Below are positions 14,401 to 30,500 of a DNA stretch of 64,000 nucleotides, in pieces; position 1 is the first letter of the stretch; each line of letters starts with the position of its first letter. The notes under the pieces are model-generated. The model was not told the origin of the DNA. It saw only the letters and a program-made list of their open reading frames with translations, and ran no database searches. A program made the translations under genes and the position numbers. The DNA is from Bimastos eiseni (lineage: Eukaryota; Annelida; Clitellata; Crassiclitellata; Lumbricidae): the NCBI GenBank assembly GCA_959347315.1, contig OY365807.1, forward strand, positions 15,822,874 through 15,886,873, in the 5' to 3' direction.

Positions 14401-17214
14401 AGAGTTTCTTTTGACCTTTTTATAGAATTATGAAAGTTAGCAGCATTCTTTTGCCTTTTGTTTCTTGGTTTAGATGTTGAAAATTTGCAGCATTGCAAAT
14501 GTGATATGTTGAAAATTTTGTCATCTGTTCCATGTTTGTTGATGATGAACGTTAGTTAGAGTGAAGTGAATGTAGAGTGAAGCAAATGTACAAGACTCAG
14601 TACGTTGTTGCAATCAGGGTGGCATGTCTCTGGTGTACTTAACTTCGAATGACATGTGGGTGCTGATCAACTACATGAGCTTCGTCCAATGGTTGTCAGT
14701 CGGAATGTCCATCCTCGGCATGCTGTACCTTCGCATCAAGAAGCCTAACATGCCACGACCAATCAAGGTCAGAGACTTTCCTTTAAAGCATTTGTCACTT
14801 TTTTGGTGCTTCCAGGGGCGGCGATCCCGAGGGTTCGAGGGGGTCAAGTCCCCCACTTTTTACAGAGAGGGAATAATTTATACATGTGTTCCCCCACATT
14901 TCCTACTCCTCTCATTGGGTGTCCCCCACCTGTCAAGCGAGATCGCCTCCTCTGGGTGCTTCATTTACAGCCTTGACCTATAAAGGTCGTAGTTCACTTC
15001 ATTTGGTCTATGTATGTGAAGTCTTGGCATTTTGTTTGATTGTCTTCTTATTGTATACTTGATGACTCAGAATTTAATGTTCTATGTGGTTATCATTTCA
15101 TTCTACCATACACAATTTAAAAGTATTTTATAGATTTAGTAGTAGCTGCATAGTTATGGTTGATGGTAGATTTCACAATTGTCCTTGTCATGTTTATCGT
15201 CATCAATGTGCTCCATTGTGTAGCGATTAGCGTGCTGGACTATACATCGAAAGGTCGGGGGTTCCAGTCCCTGCCAGGGATTCAAGATCTCTGCTTCACC
15301 ACCCCCCTTAACCAACTCAGCTATAATGAGTACACTGTCATTGGGAAGATGAGACGGTGAGGAAGAGGTGACCTGCCCTCATGCCAAGGCTATGGAAATT
15401 ATGTTGCTTATGCTTCATATTCATGGCTGCCTGTGAGGGTAGCTCAAAGGACTGCTCTCTTTTAATTTGCAATTACCAGTAATCAGTCAACAATATGTAG
15501 CTGTCTTTTTCAACTTGAGTACCCACTGGTTTCACCTGAAGCAAGCAACCATCGATTGTTGCATTATAATAACAATGCTGCAGAAGTCGTTACTGTAGAT
15601 TTGATTGATTATTATCAGTCTATTGTATAATCAGTCAGTGGGAAATTTTCTGAAACATGTCCTAATTAGTAAGATTTACCACAATACTCTGTTTGCGTTT
15701 GACAGGTTTCCAAATGCCAGTATCGATTATAATTATGTGTTGCATCTAAGTTCAATGATAGCTACTGTACATGCTTTAAAGCAGGACATTGTGTGAAATG
15801 AAAGAACGTAATCCAGTCTTTTAACAACTAAAGGTTGCAATAATAATGTTTAAAATAAAACTATAAATACCAATAAATATGGTCATTAAATAAAAACGAA
15901 CTTCAATGTTTGAGCATCATGACCAAAGAGTCACTTTGCTCTATCTTCATCACTCTTTATGGGACTGAGCATGCTCTGCTTGGCCTGACCTTGGTCACGT
16001 GACTAATCCATTTCCACAGACATGATTTCTTTACATCTCTCCAACTATCATTCATGAAAACCAGAGGGCAGCAGCGCCGCTCGTTCACCAATGCCAGCGT
16101 CCTTTGGAGGTAGTGAAATACCATAGCAAATGGATCCTGCTAGATTGTGATGTCACCATAATACATTAGCAGCTCTGATTTGTTTCAACAAAATAAACAA
16201 GATTATGAAGAAATTTAGATGGAATGTTGCTTTTTGCAGTTCAACCTAGCAATACCGATCATCTTCTTGATCATATGTCTATTCCTGCTTCTGGTTCCAC
16301 TGTATGCTGCTTTCTACGATACCATTATTGGATTGGCTATTGTTCTTTCTGGGATACCGGTGTACTGGGTAGGAGTGATGTGGAAAAACAAACCAAAGTC
16401 ATTCCAGAATCTGATGAGTAAGATTTTTAAATATTTCAAACAGTTTAACTAGTTTAGGTTGAAGTGAAAAATTAATTAAATTCATAAATTCATGTTGCAA
16501 CAATTATAAGTGGAATAGATAATAGTAATGCTTTAGATACAATGACATTTTATTTAAAAAAATGCACAGAATGTAGATTAGGTGATGATGAGTTTGGCCT
16601 TGTGGTAGCATGCAAATATTTTAATATAATAGTTACTTGGCATAACTAGGTTTTTTGAATTCCAAAAATAAAGTACTTTTCCTTTACTGGGTGTTACCTA
16701 CTTTGTGACAAGTTCAATCTGTTCTAAGCCAAGCGCCCCAGAACGTGTTGCCGTAAGTGACTAGGGTCATAGTTTTATCGGAAGATTTTGAAAGCATCTT
16801 AAAAGGCAATACCAGTCTGTATCTGTGTAGTAGTCCATAATCTTATTAAATTAAATTTATGAACACACTGTTTTTATGCTTCTCTTCTTTAATAATAATA
16901 ATAATTCAGTCTTGGGGAAGAGGCTGTTTTTCTATGTATAACTTCCATTGCCTTTTTACTGATACGTCATTCTTACTTTGTATCGGAAAAATATAAAAAG
17001 ATTTTTAAAATTATGCAGGATATTTGTACAAAGTCTATTAAGTATCTATCTAATGTATTAATCTAATACATACAGAATGATGCTAGCCCAATATATACCA
17101 TATCTTTTGGCAGTGCACTAATACTTGCACTGATTTTCCATGTTAGGGCAACTGACACAAACTGGACAGAAGTTGCTCGAGTGTGCACCAATGGAGTCCA
17201 AAAGCAAAATGTGA
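2423..17214 (+). CDS. SLC7 family amino-acid transporter, LAT-type light subunit
   Basis: Coding exons: 2423-2626, 3877-4035, 8271-8406, 9849-9974, 10464-10563, 11344-11512, 12444-12547, 13914-14010, 14618-14767, 16240-16417 and 17147-17214. Together they give 1491 nt and 496 aa, with all phases consistent and GT-AG introns. Seen: the APC-superfamily GSGIF motif (residues 52-56), hydrophobic segments matching a 12-TM LAT transporter, and the family strings [40 protein letters not shown] and [10 protein letters not shown]. Cys151, in YEWCDPP between TM3 and TM4, aligns with the cysteine that joins LAT light chains by disulfide to the SLC3A2 heavy chain. Known for the family: plasma-membrane exchange of neutral amino acids as a heterodimer. 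Inferred: LAT1/LAT2/y+LAT-like; I cannot choose the exact SLC7A number. The start is ATG 2423, with a second ATG at 2426 in better context. The last exon is short and was placed by phase and by its match to the family C-terminus. Confidence 0.9.
4767..5125. mobile_element. hAT-like non-autonomous element remnant
   Basis: Imperfect inverted ends: the left side reads toward GGAACCCTATTGA and the right side ends in TTAGGGTTCCGCGGGACAC followed by AGTTTGGGAAATAC. The right end resembles the widespread hAT-type terminus. Target duplications were not resolved. It lies in SLC7 intron 2. Confidence 0.4.
9380..9740 (+). mobile_element. CR1/L2-like LINE 3' remnant
   Basis: Degenerate coding sequence in broken frames resembles the C-terminal end of a CR1/L2-type reverse-transcriptase ORF: a [13 protein letters not shown] block near 9410-9450, then an L.[12 protein letters not shown] block. 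It is followed by a 3' tail with GCGCCTCTGATTGG and GGTGCTATATAAATTTATT. It lies in SLC7 intron 3. The stretch at 8690-9320 may be more of the same element but is too decayed to call. Confidence 0.5.
11800..12200 (-). mobile_element. CR1-like LINE 3' remnant, minus orientation
   Basis: On the plus strand it begins with AATCATTCATAAGCGCTGCC and then AAACAGGTCTTGAG, the same layout as the complete copy of this family at 53825-54100, where a hairpin-forming tail is followed by the C-terminal coding part read from the minus strand. The reading frame is broken. It lies in SLC7 intron 6. Confidence 0.4.
12904..13404. mobile_element. Terminal-inverted-repeat element with internal tandem repeats
   Basis: The left end TATACTCGACTATAAGTCGA (12904-12923) is the reverse complement of the right end TCGACTTATAGTCGAGTATA (13385-13404). 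Inside are two complete tandem units of about 110-118 bp and a partial third. Units start near 13023, 13139 and 13252, each with an ATAAATC(G/A)AGA start, a TTCAGCGRATTTC segment and a GGGCAGATCAATATTAATGC segment. There is no transposase reading frame. It lies in SLC7 intron 7. Superfamily not determined. Confidence 0.75.
15205..15345 (+). mobile_element. tRNA-derived SINE-like sequence
   Basis: A box-A-like TAGCGATTAGCGTGCTGGAC is followed about 35 bp later by a box-B-like GGGGGTTCCAGTCC, then unrelated sequence. The spacing fits an RNA polymerase III internal promoter, but no complete cloverleaf can be drawn, so a SINE head is likelier than a tRNA gene. It lies in SLC7 intron 9. Confidence 0.45.
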
Positions 17215-17471
17215 TGCCACACAGTTCAAAAACACAACACATTTCGGTTGTCTGCCTGCCCTCCCTCCGTCTGCCTTGCAAATGTTGAGGTGGTGGGCAG
17301 CTGACACATGCGTTTATTAAGTTTTGTCTGTGAAATGCTGTCTGTTTAGCTCATACTGGTACTTAGGTAGTATTTTCTCACAAATCATTTCTTAAAGATC
17401 TCTTGGAACCTATGTAATACAACAATATATTTAGCACCTTATTGGTGCTTAGTGACAGTGCCATTTACATG

Positions 17472-18245
17472 CACTATATCATGTTCAAGAATGACTTGTG
17501 CTGATTGTGACTGTGATGCCAGACTTATTAGCCGCAAGAACTTAAGCATCAGCAGGATGCCTCTGAGAAAAGCATGACAATTTCAGCTTTCGATATATTT
17601 TGCAATTTACATTATGACCTAGTCTAATGTAGGGATGAACCGAAACTCGACTCAGATACTCACCTCGGCCAAATATCAAAGTACTCGGCATTACTCAAAC
17701 AACCAATGGGTTTGAGTATTAATAAAGTCTGCTTGTGAACAAAAATCGGAATACATTTCATTTTTCTTCGTCACTATCATATTGAAAAACTGAAAATTAA
17801 AAAAAACCATCGCTCTGAACATACATGCCATTGATTAGCTGTTGACAAGAATACGTTGGTTGATTTCAGGTGTATATGTGGGACTAAAAATCAAGAGAAT
17901 GAATTTTTAAATATTTGATACTCAATACCACTCAATTATAATGCTCAGTACTTGGCAAGAAATTGACACCTGGTTCATTCCTAGTCTAATTTGAAAACTT
18001 CTGCAATGCTGGTACTGCAAAAACAAGGATTATGCATTACCCCAGTTAGCACTTTAGTACTATATCATGTTCAAGAATGACTTGTGCCGACTGTGATGCC
18101 AGACTTATTGCCACAAGCATTTGAGCATCAACCATGAAGTTGTTGAGATTGGCATGACATTATTCAGCATTCTGTATTTTTGCAATTCACATTCTGACCT
18201 AGTCTAATCTGGAAATCGGGAAACCTCTGCAATGCTGGTACTGCA
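17472..18245. repeat. Local direct duplication, one copy interrupted
   Basis: Copy A starts at about 17472 and copy B at about 18058. Both begin ACTATATCATGTTCAAGAAT, continue through a GATGCCAGACTTATT block and a TGACCTAGTCTAAT block, and end in TCTGCAATGCTGGTACTGCA. Copy A is split by the element at 17630-17983. Copy B is continuous across the same point. Confidence 0.85.
17630..17983. mobile_element. hAT-like MITE with 8-bp target duplication
   Basis: The termini are TAGGGATGAACC (left) and GGTTCATTCCTA (right), inverted with one mismatch. It is flanked by GTCTAATG (17622-17629) and GTCTAATT (17984-17991), an 8-bp duplication with one mismatch. It has no coding capacity. The uninterrupted paralogous site is present in copy B of the surrounding duplication. 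Confidence 0.85.
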
Positions 18246-18638
18246 TAACACAATTTTACTACTTTGTAGTTGTACAGCACTTATTTAGCTCATCTTTATA
18301 AGTCAAAAGTCAAGTTCCTTGACGAAATTGTAAAATTTCTTTACACAAGTTGACTGTCTATGAAGGACCCGGTTTTAGTTTTTAACAATCTGAAGTAAAA
18401 ACCCTCGTTTATTTTATTGTTCTGAACATTTAGTTATAGGTTGATCTGTTAACGCATGAACTTAAGAATCTCGATATGAAGTATTATTGCTATATTAAGT
18501 TGGGCATGCGACATATGTTATTGTGAAATTTTAAGTGCATTTGTTGTTCTATAAACATTGTTGCAATTAAAGAAACTGCAAAGTTAGTTTCTTAACAGAG
18601 TGTTATGTTCTTGGTTAGTCACAGTTTTATCCAAGTCT

Positions 18639-24307
<5,669 letters not shown>

Positions 24308-26267
24308 ATGGCGGACGAAAATCAGACAACGAACGATACAGACAAGGACATAAAAATGGAAGAAGACGGTTATATTAACCCATTTCAAGCAGCATCATCA
24401 TCATCATCTAGCGAAACCCGTCGAGGAATCATTTATCTGAGTAAAATACCGATGGGAATGAACGTGTCCCGAATTCGTGAGGCATTCAGTGAGTACGGCG
24501 AAGTGGACCGAATTTACCTTGCGCGCGACAGTAAGTATTTTTTAGGGATAAATCTTCTGCAGCCGACTGTTTCGGCCGCAATACAAACGAACTGCTGTCC
24601 TCGACGTAAATGTCCATCACCGAACACGCAAAAAATTGTGATGAAGAAACCACCGATTGTAATAGTTTGCCTCGTTTTTAATTAAACCACACAAGCATTG
24701 CAAATGTGAAAGTTGATATCTGCTAATTGCTTCTCAGTGATTGCAATAGAAACATGTCTTTTCAAAGGGGTGCGTAGCGAATCGCCGAAAACCTGAATCC
24801 CCGAAGCTGATTTTCGCCGTATCCCCGAAAACGAAGCTGGAGGGTGTTCGTAAAATGCGAACCGGTAAAACGCGAACCAAAATGCGAACCATAGGCGCTA
24901 ACGGATCAGGTTAAGGCATCGTGTGGGTCGGTTAGGGTCATGGTTGGCATCGTGAGGGTCGGTTAGGGTTAGGATTAGTGTAGTTAAGAGATAGGGTTAC
25001 AGGTCATAGCTAGTATCATTTTAAGATAATTGCCGAAAACTGTTGACCGCATGAATAAAAATATAAATGGCAACCATAGGCGCAACCCCTTTTGGCAGCC
25101 AATCGAAAGCAAGCTCGCAAATGGTTCGCATTTTACCAGTTCGCAGTTCGCATTTTATCCACACCCGAAGCTGGATTGATGAAAAATGATTCTGCTTAAA
25201 TGGACGTTGGATAGATGAAAATAATTCGTGCAGAAACTGGATTGATGAATGAATTGCGCTGTTTTGAGACAGTTAGGCGTTTTCAATAGTACATTGCTGT
25301 TTTCGGGGAAGCGGGCTTTTTGGCGTATTCGGGTTTCGATGATTCGAGTTGATCCCTTTCAAAGTAGACCTGTTAATAAATTCTTAATTCATGTAATCTT
25401 ATAAATCAGTTTGAGCAGTTTCTATTGATAATGGAAAGTGATAAATTCATCAATTGTTATAGAATATGAGCATTATTTATTCAAGAGGTGCTTTTCTTGC
25501 TGTACTAATTGCAAAGTTGGCTGTCACAGCTCCTTAACATAGAACACAATTTTTGAAGAAGTTGCATCCCTAAATTGTGACCTCAGACAACCTGCCTATT
25601 CCTATAAGCAGTCCTTAAGACAGTATATTTGTATTAATAAGCAACTTACCTCTTTAAGGTTGGTTAGGTAACCAAGTAGTGCAGAGCACATATTTATTAT
25701 TTCTAGTATTTATGATGGGTGTTTTATTATTACACATGTTTTATCACTGCTGTCCTCGAGGAAATGATTGTGGGATGTTTGCTGCACTGTTTGTGTGTAA
25801 TCATTTAAAAATTTAAAAAAATTGTTGTATTGATTGCAGAATCGCACGGACATCAGCGAAAATTTAAGAAGAACGTGAAATATGCAGAAGGCTGGGTTGA
25901 ATTTCTCAACAAAAAGATAGCCAGAGCTGTTGCTAGAGACTTAAATTGTACTGTAGTGGGGCGGAAAAAGAATTCTGAACTGTGGAACATAAAGTATTTG
26001 CCTCGATTTGCATGGATTCACCTAAACCAACGGCAAGCGGAGGAACGAGAATTAAGGAAACAGAAACAGAGATTTGGTCTTGAATGTGCAAAGAAAATTA
26101 CTGGCAACTTTATTCAAAGTTTAAACACTGGAAAGGGAAACCAGAAGGACGTGGAAGCAACGAAAACACATCACTTCAAAACGAAACTTCAGGCTGCTGA
26201 CAAAGTTATAATAAAAAAGGATGATAAAATCTCAAAAGATGAAGAATTTCTTCAACATTTGTTATAA
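24308..26267 (+). CDS. ABT1: ABT1/Esf2-family ribosome-biogenesis protein
   Basis: Two exons, 24308-24530 and 25840-26267, 651 nt and 216 aa. The intron splits one codon and uses GTAAGT and GCAG sites. Seen: an acidic N-terminus with a short Ser run, then GIIYLSKIPMGMNVSRIREA and a YGEVDRIYLARD core typical of the RRM in this family. The second exon has KKNVKYAEGWVEF, LWNIKYLPRFAWIHLNQRQA and a basic helix RELRKQKQRFGLE. Known for the family: yeast Esf2 is an SSU-processome component that binds pre-rRNA and stimulates the helicase Dbp8; mammalian ABT1 was first described as a TBP-associated activator and is nucleolar. It is shorter than human ABT1 (about 270 aa), mainly at the C-terminus. An AATAAA at 26488-26493 is a plausible polyadenylation signal. 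The only intron carries two nested transposons. Confidence 0.92.
24768..25356. mobile_element. hAT-like element in ABT1 intron, hosting a second element
   Basis: It is flanked by a perfect 8-bp duplication TTTCAAAG (24760-24767 and 25357-25364). The ends are imperfectly inverted: the left reads GGGGTGCGTAGCGAATCGCC and the right, reverse-complemented, reads GGGATCAACTCGAATCATCG. Short CCCGAA- and CCGAAAA-type words recur inside. There is no transposase frame. Confidence 0.75.
24842..25165. mobile_element. TIR element with 10-bp target duplication, nested
   Basis: It is flanked by a perfect 10-bp direct repeat CGAAGCTGGA (24832-24841 and 25166-25175). The termini are GGTGTTCGTAAAATGCGAAC (left) and GTTCGCATTTTATCCACACC (right). 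The CGAACC / GGTTCG theme repeats near each end, and an internal GGGTCGGTTAGGGT motif is duplicated. A TSD this long fits Mutator-like elements best, but no transposase is present. Confidence 0.85.
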
Positions 26268-27524
26268 AAATAGACGAAATTACTGTCCAACTGCTCTGGG
26301 AACAATGTTAAAAATGTGACGTTATCAAGAATTTTATCGCAGAAACATTTCTCTTGTCATTACATGAATGTTCACATGTGAAGTTTTAATTTTGTACTAG
26401 CTTTACAATTACAATCTTTAGTAAAGTGATAATGCTTCTAATGTAATCAAGAGACTCAAATACATAATTATGACTTTATGAAGCAGAAATAAATTGAAAC
26501 AGAATAGAATAAGTTTATATGATGTCCATCTATTTTAGCAATGGTGCTGTGTTTAAAGCAATAAATTGGTGCATAAATCAATTGGAGTGAAAGCTATTGG
26601 TGACAATCATTGGCAATTCAAGTCCATCACGTTTTGTATGAGCGAACAACTACCTCTAATACATTTCAGTTCTAGAATGTCCAAGTAAAAGTCCCATTTT
26701 CATCCTGTTTGGATGAATTTCACAGTTGTTTTGCTTTATGTCATAATTAGCGAGATTTCGATCCCTTTCTGGGCTTCCCTTTTAGCCTTTAGTTTTATAA
26801 TCAATGTTCTTTATTTTTTTGCCTTGAGCAAAGTGTTTGTTGTGGCTATAAATAAATAAACAAATTGATTGATTGATTGAAAAAGGTCATTGAATAGACT
26901 TGAAATGATGGTTGTGGCAGTATGTGGTGTTCAAGTTCAGATTTAGGGAATCTAATTCCACTCGTTGGCCAAAGATGCTTTAGACCAGCAGCTGCCAGGC
27001 AGTATACAGACCAGAAAATTATTTAACAATATTTACTATACTACTGTTATAGTATAACTATAATATGCATAAACATGGCATTTCAAAGCCTGTGGTTATT
27101 ATTATTATGTGTATCTGCACAAAATATTTATTTTAAAATTTATCTTGTGTACTCCTTGGCAACAGCTGGCGTACCATCATTTGAAAACCGCTGCTTTAGA
27201 CAAACGATTGTAACACTTGATGCATATATTGGACATGGTAGCCGAATGGCTAGTGCCTCCCAGAGACTTGTCGATGTATAGGTGCCTCAAGTCTTTAATC
27301 ACAACTGTTCTGCGCTTCTGATTGATGCTTAGTAATTAGATGGTGGTGTATTATAAGTAATAATAGGACATCTTTTGTCAACTTCTCTGCATTAACATGT
27401 ACAACTATCATCATACAGCATATTTTCTTATAAAAACTGTCAACATAATTTTAATATAGTATCCACTGAGATGCATAAATAATGTGACATCTAAACGTGC
27501 ATCGAACCGTTCGAAAACAAAATG
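26268..27524. other. Convergent intergenic region between ABT1 and MED28
   Basis: This is the 3' flank of two converging genes. It holds an ABT1 AATAAA signal, a short AAATAAATAAACAAATTGATTG tail-like tract at 26850-26882 that resembles a LINE/SINE 3' end, and a weak tRNA-like block at about 27236-27285. No coding sequence was recognised. Confidence 0.55.
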
Positions 27525-30500
27525 TCAGTTCGTTCGTGGTAGACCTATGCTTGAAGTAGTCTGTTCAAGATATGCTAATGGTCCTCCCTGGCTGTAACCT
27601 GCCGGTTGTCCTCCACCAGAGGCCATTAAGCCTGGGGCAAAAGACCCTTGCTGTTGCTGTGTTCCAGGAGCTGGCTGCTGCTGTGGCTGAACCCCGGGCT
27701 GTACTTGGCCTTGTCCCGGAGAGGTTCCAGATGCAGCTATTCCTTGACTTCCAGGACTGTGCCTCATCCAACTTTGCCAAACCTGTAACTTTTCCCAGTG
27801 CTTCTGGATGAGCACATCCTTGCGCTGTGCCTCTGCCCGAAGTTCATCTAAGTCCTGAAACACATGGCAAAACAGAAATAAATAAATATTTTGATTTGCA
27901 AATAAACCCCATGCTGTCATGCAACGCCCTGAAGAGGAGTTTTCTTGGACTGCAAGCATTGACCGGGCATATCTTGCATGAGTTACATTTTAACAGTCAG
28001 CACTTTAAAACAGGCCATTATAAATGTGATACATATAATGTGCATATGCAGCAAACATTTGCATTCGTTTTAAGAATTTATATAGCACTTCTTCAAGCCA
28101 AATTCCTCAGAGGTACTCCAAGCCATGCTAAAAAGAAGATTTTAACAGTTTACAAAAAGCGGAAAGATTATTATAAAGGGGAGACGGAGGGAAACCGGGT
28201 GCCAATTCCAGGTGGAGGGACCAACCACTGAGAAGGTTCGATGCAGCATTAGCAATGAGTGCGCCCTAGAGACCAGAAGCTCACCTCTGGCTGAGGAGCA
28301 CAGGGCTCTAGGCAAAGGGAGGTCAGAAACCGGTTGATTTGGTTGACATGCTGCAAGAGACTAAACTCCTGATCAAGCAATACACCCATATAATGCACAA
28401 CCAATGAAAAGGTAAGATGAGGATTAGTCTAAACCAGAACGGCATAGAGCCAATTTATATATTATGTGATCAGATTTAGGAGATTTTTTTATGGTGCATA
28501 TGGTGGGGATGCCGGGAGGGGGTTTCAACATAATGTGTACACTACACATAATGTGTACACTACATAAGTAAAATAAATTTTTAATTATGACATTCACATT
28601 AACCTATTTATATTATAAATAGGTTAATGCAGGCACTGGATACATCAGATATAAAGCACAAGTCGACTCAATCATCTATTTATATAAAATTGGAAAAATG
28701 GTAAATTCAACATCACAGTTCATTTTAAAGCAATTTTAGATTCTTTCAATGGTAACATGTTTAAACACTTGCCTCTTTGGCAGGCAATGAATCTATTTTA
28801 GCACTGCATAACAAATGCTTTTGCATGAAAAATGTGTCGAGCTGTCGGACGGCATCTGTGAACTTCTGCACCGATTGCTCCACACCTAGAAGTGACAAGG
28901 CAACAAACAATTTTCAGTATAAATTTTAATGGAGCTAAAATATATAAAGAGCTAAATTGTTTCATGTCTAAAAGTTCAGCATGTAACTGTTGAAAACTGT
29001 CTTGTGTGCAAGGATGGAACCTGTGCCTTCCTCTATTCTTTGTTCAAAACACTACAGGCAGGCATTCTGTATTACAATCTGTATTCTGTACCAATTTTTT
29101 GCATTATATTTGTTTAGGTCCCAGGACAAAAAAAGCAAAGTTTAAGACATCAAAGAGTGTTGTTTTGGAGGAACCATAGCTCACTCTGCTTTTGTCGAAC
29201 AAAGAACTTACTTATGCTTTTCGTCTTCGCCGTCACAAAATTCTAATAATAATTGTAATAATATTTGTTTCATTGAGAGTTTTTACACTGCTCGATACAG
29301 CACAACACTTAACACTTAAGCTTGCAATAATGTAATTAAACTTTCTAATGCAAGTTAATAATGGAGTATGACAGTCTTAATTTTCATTAGTTATTTTTGC
29401 AGGATAGTAATCTTGTGATAACTGTGAAATTTGTGTTTTATTAAAAATCATTCGCCAAATAAATTAATGTGCATAAGGGGTCACTGCATAATTACTTAAC
29501 ACTGAAAATGACCGCTTTTGACCCCCACCCCTCATGTAACGCATTATAACGTTTCCATAGTCCCCCTAAGCGTTAGTATTTTAAAAAAAACTCTGTGTAG
29601 TTTTACCTGGGCCTAAATAGTTTCAGGTCTCCATCAATGGGAGATAATATTTAATATTATGTTTTAACTTCGATGATTTCACCACCGTGTGTAGGCTACG
29701 AGGCTAAACACTACTTTAGTGTAAATTTATATGCTAGGCCTACTAGCCTTACAGCCTAGCTTCGCTTGGAACTGAATTTTGAACTCGGTGGGTGTGCCTA
29801 GATTGTGTCTTTCTTAACTAACTCAGGTATCACCACATTTAACAGACCTTTAGGAAGCGGGTCCGTTCGTTTTGGTGCTCCCAACTAGTACCGCATTTGC
29901 ATGTTAGTCGTCAAGAGGTGTTTTACTAATATGCCTTCTGATGATGCGATTGAAAATGGTGGTTGTTTTAATATCGAATCGAAAATTCTTCAAATTTCGG
30001 CAGTTAAATGTAGATTTGTCGTGTCATTTAGCTTGACTTGATTTGCTTTGGCTTGAAGCCATGAGCAATCGTAATAACAAACGGGCTTGATTTGCATATT
30101 GAATTTCGCCCCGCTTTCATACAACATTTTAAATTAACCCTGCCTCAATTAAAATATTCAGGTGAGCTGAGAAATTGGGAGAAGAACATTTTGTAGAAAT
30201 TTCAAATCGCCAGAGTGTTCCGTTCATGAGCCTTCACGACTAAACGATCTTTGGTTTATAGCTTTGATTGAGTATCTTTAATTAATTGATAATTAGTAGT
30301 TTAAAATGAAAGGCGTTAAGTAACGTTCAGCTAACCCCCCACCCACCTCCGTAACGTTTTGTAGCACCCCACCCACCCCCCTCGAGCGTTACGTAATTAT
30401 GCAGTGACCCCTAATCAACTGCGCTATGACATGGGGGTCAGCCTAGCAAGACCCTCTTAGGGTGCTAGTCTGGACTAGATTTACACCTCTTCATAATGCA

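Larger units (their letters stand above)
17215..18638. other. Convergent intergenic region between SLC7 and DPM1
   Basis: This is the 3' flank of both genes. It holds a local duplication (copies at about 17472-18012 and 18058-18245) and a 354-bp inserted element. TTTATT words at 18405-18416 are AATAAA on the minus strand and could be DPM1 polyadenylation signals. No further coding sequence was seen. Confidence 0.6.

Noticed and set aside
17720..17725. AATAAA as the SLC7 polyadenylation signal
   Set aside because: It lies inside the inserted hAT-like element about 500 bp after the stop. It may be used, but nothing in the sequence shows it.
24531..24685. Read-through of ABT1 exon 1 into a longer 125-aa protein
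   Set aside because: A strong GTAAGT donor at 24531 and the in-phase continuation of the family sequence in exon 2 show this part is intronic.
27236..27285. Possible tRNA gene (GGTAGCCGAATGGCTAGTGC)
   Set aside because: It is box-A-like only. No acceptor stem or convincing box B can be drawn; more likely an old SINE fragment.
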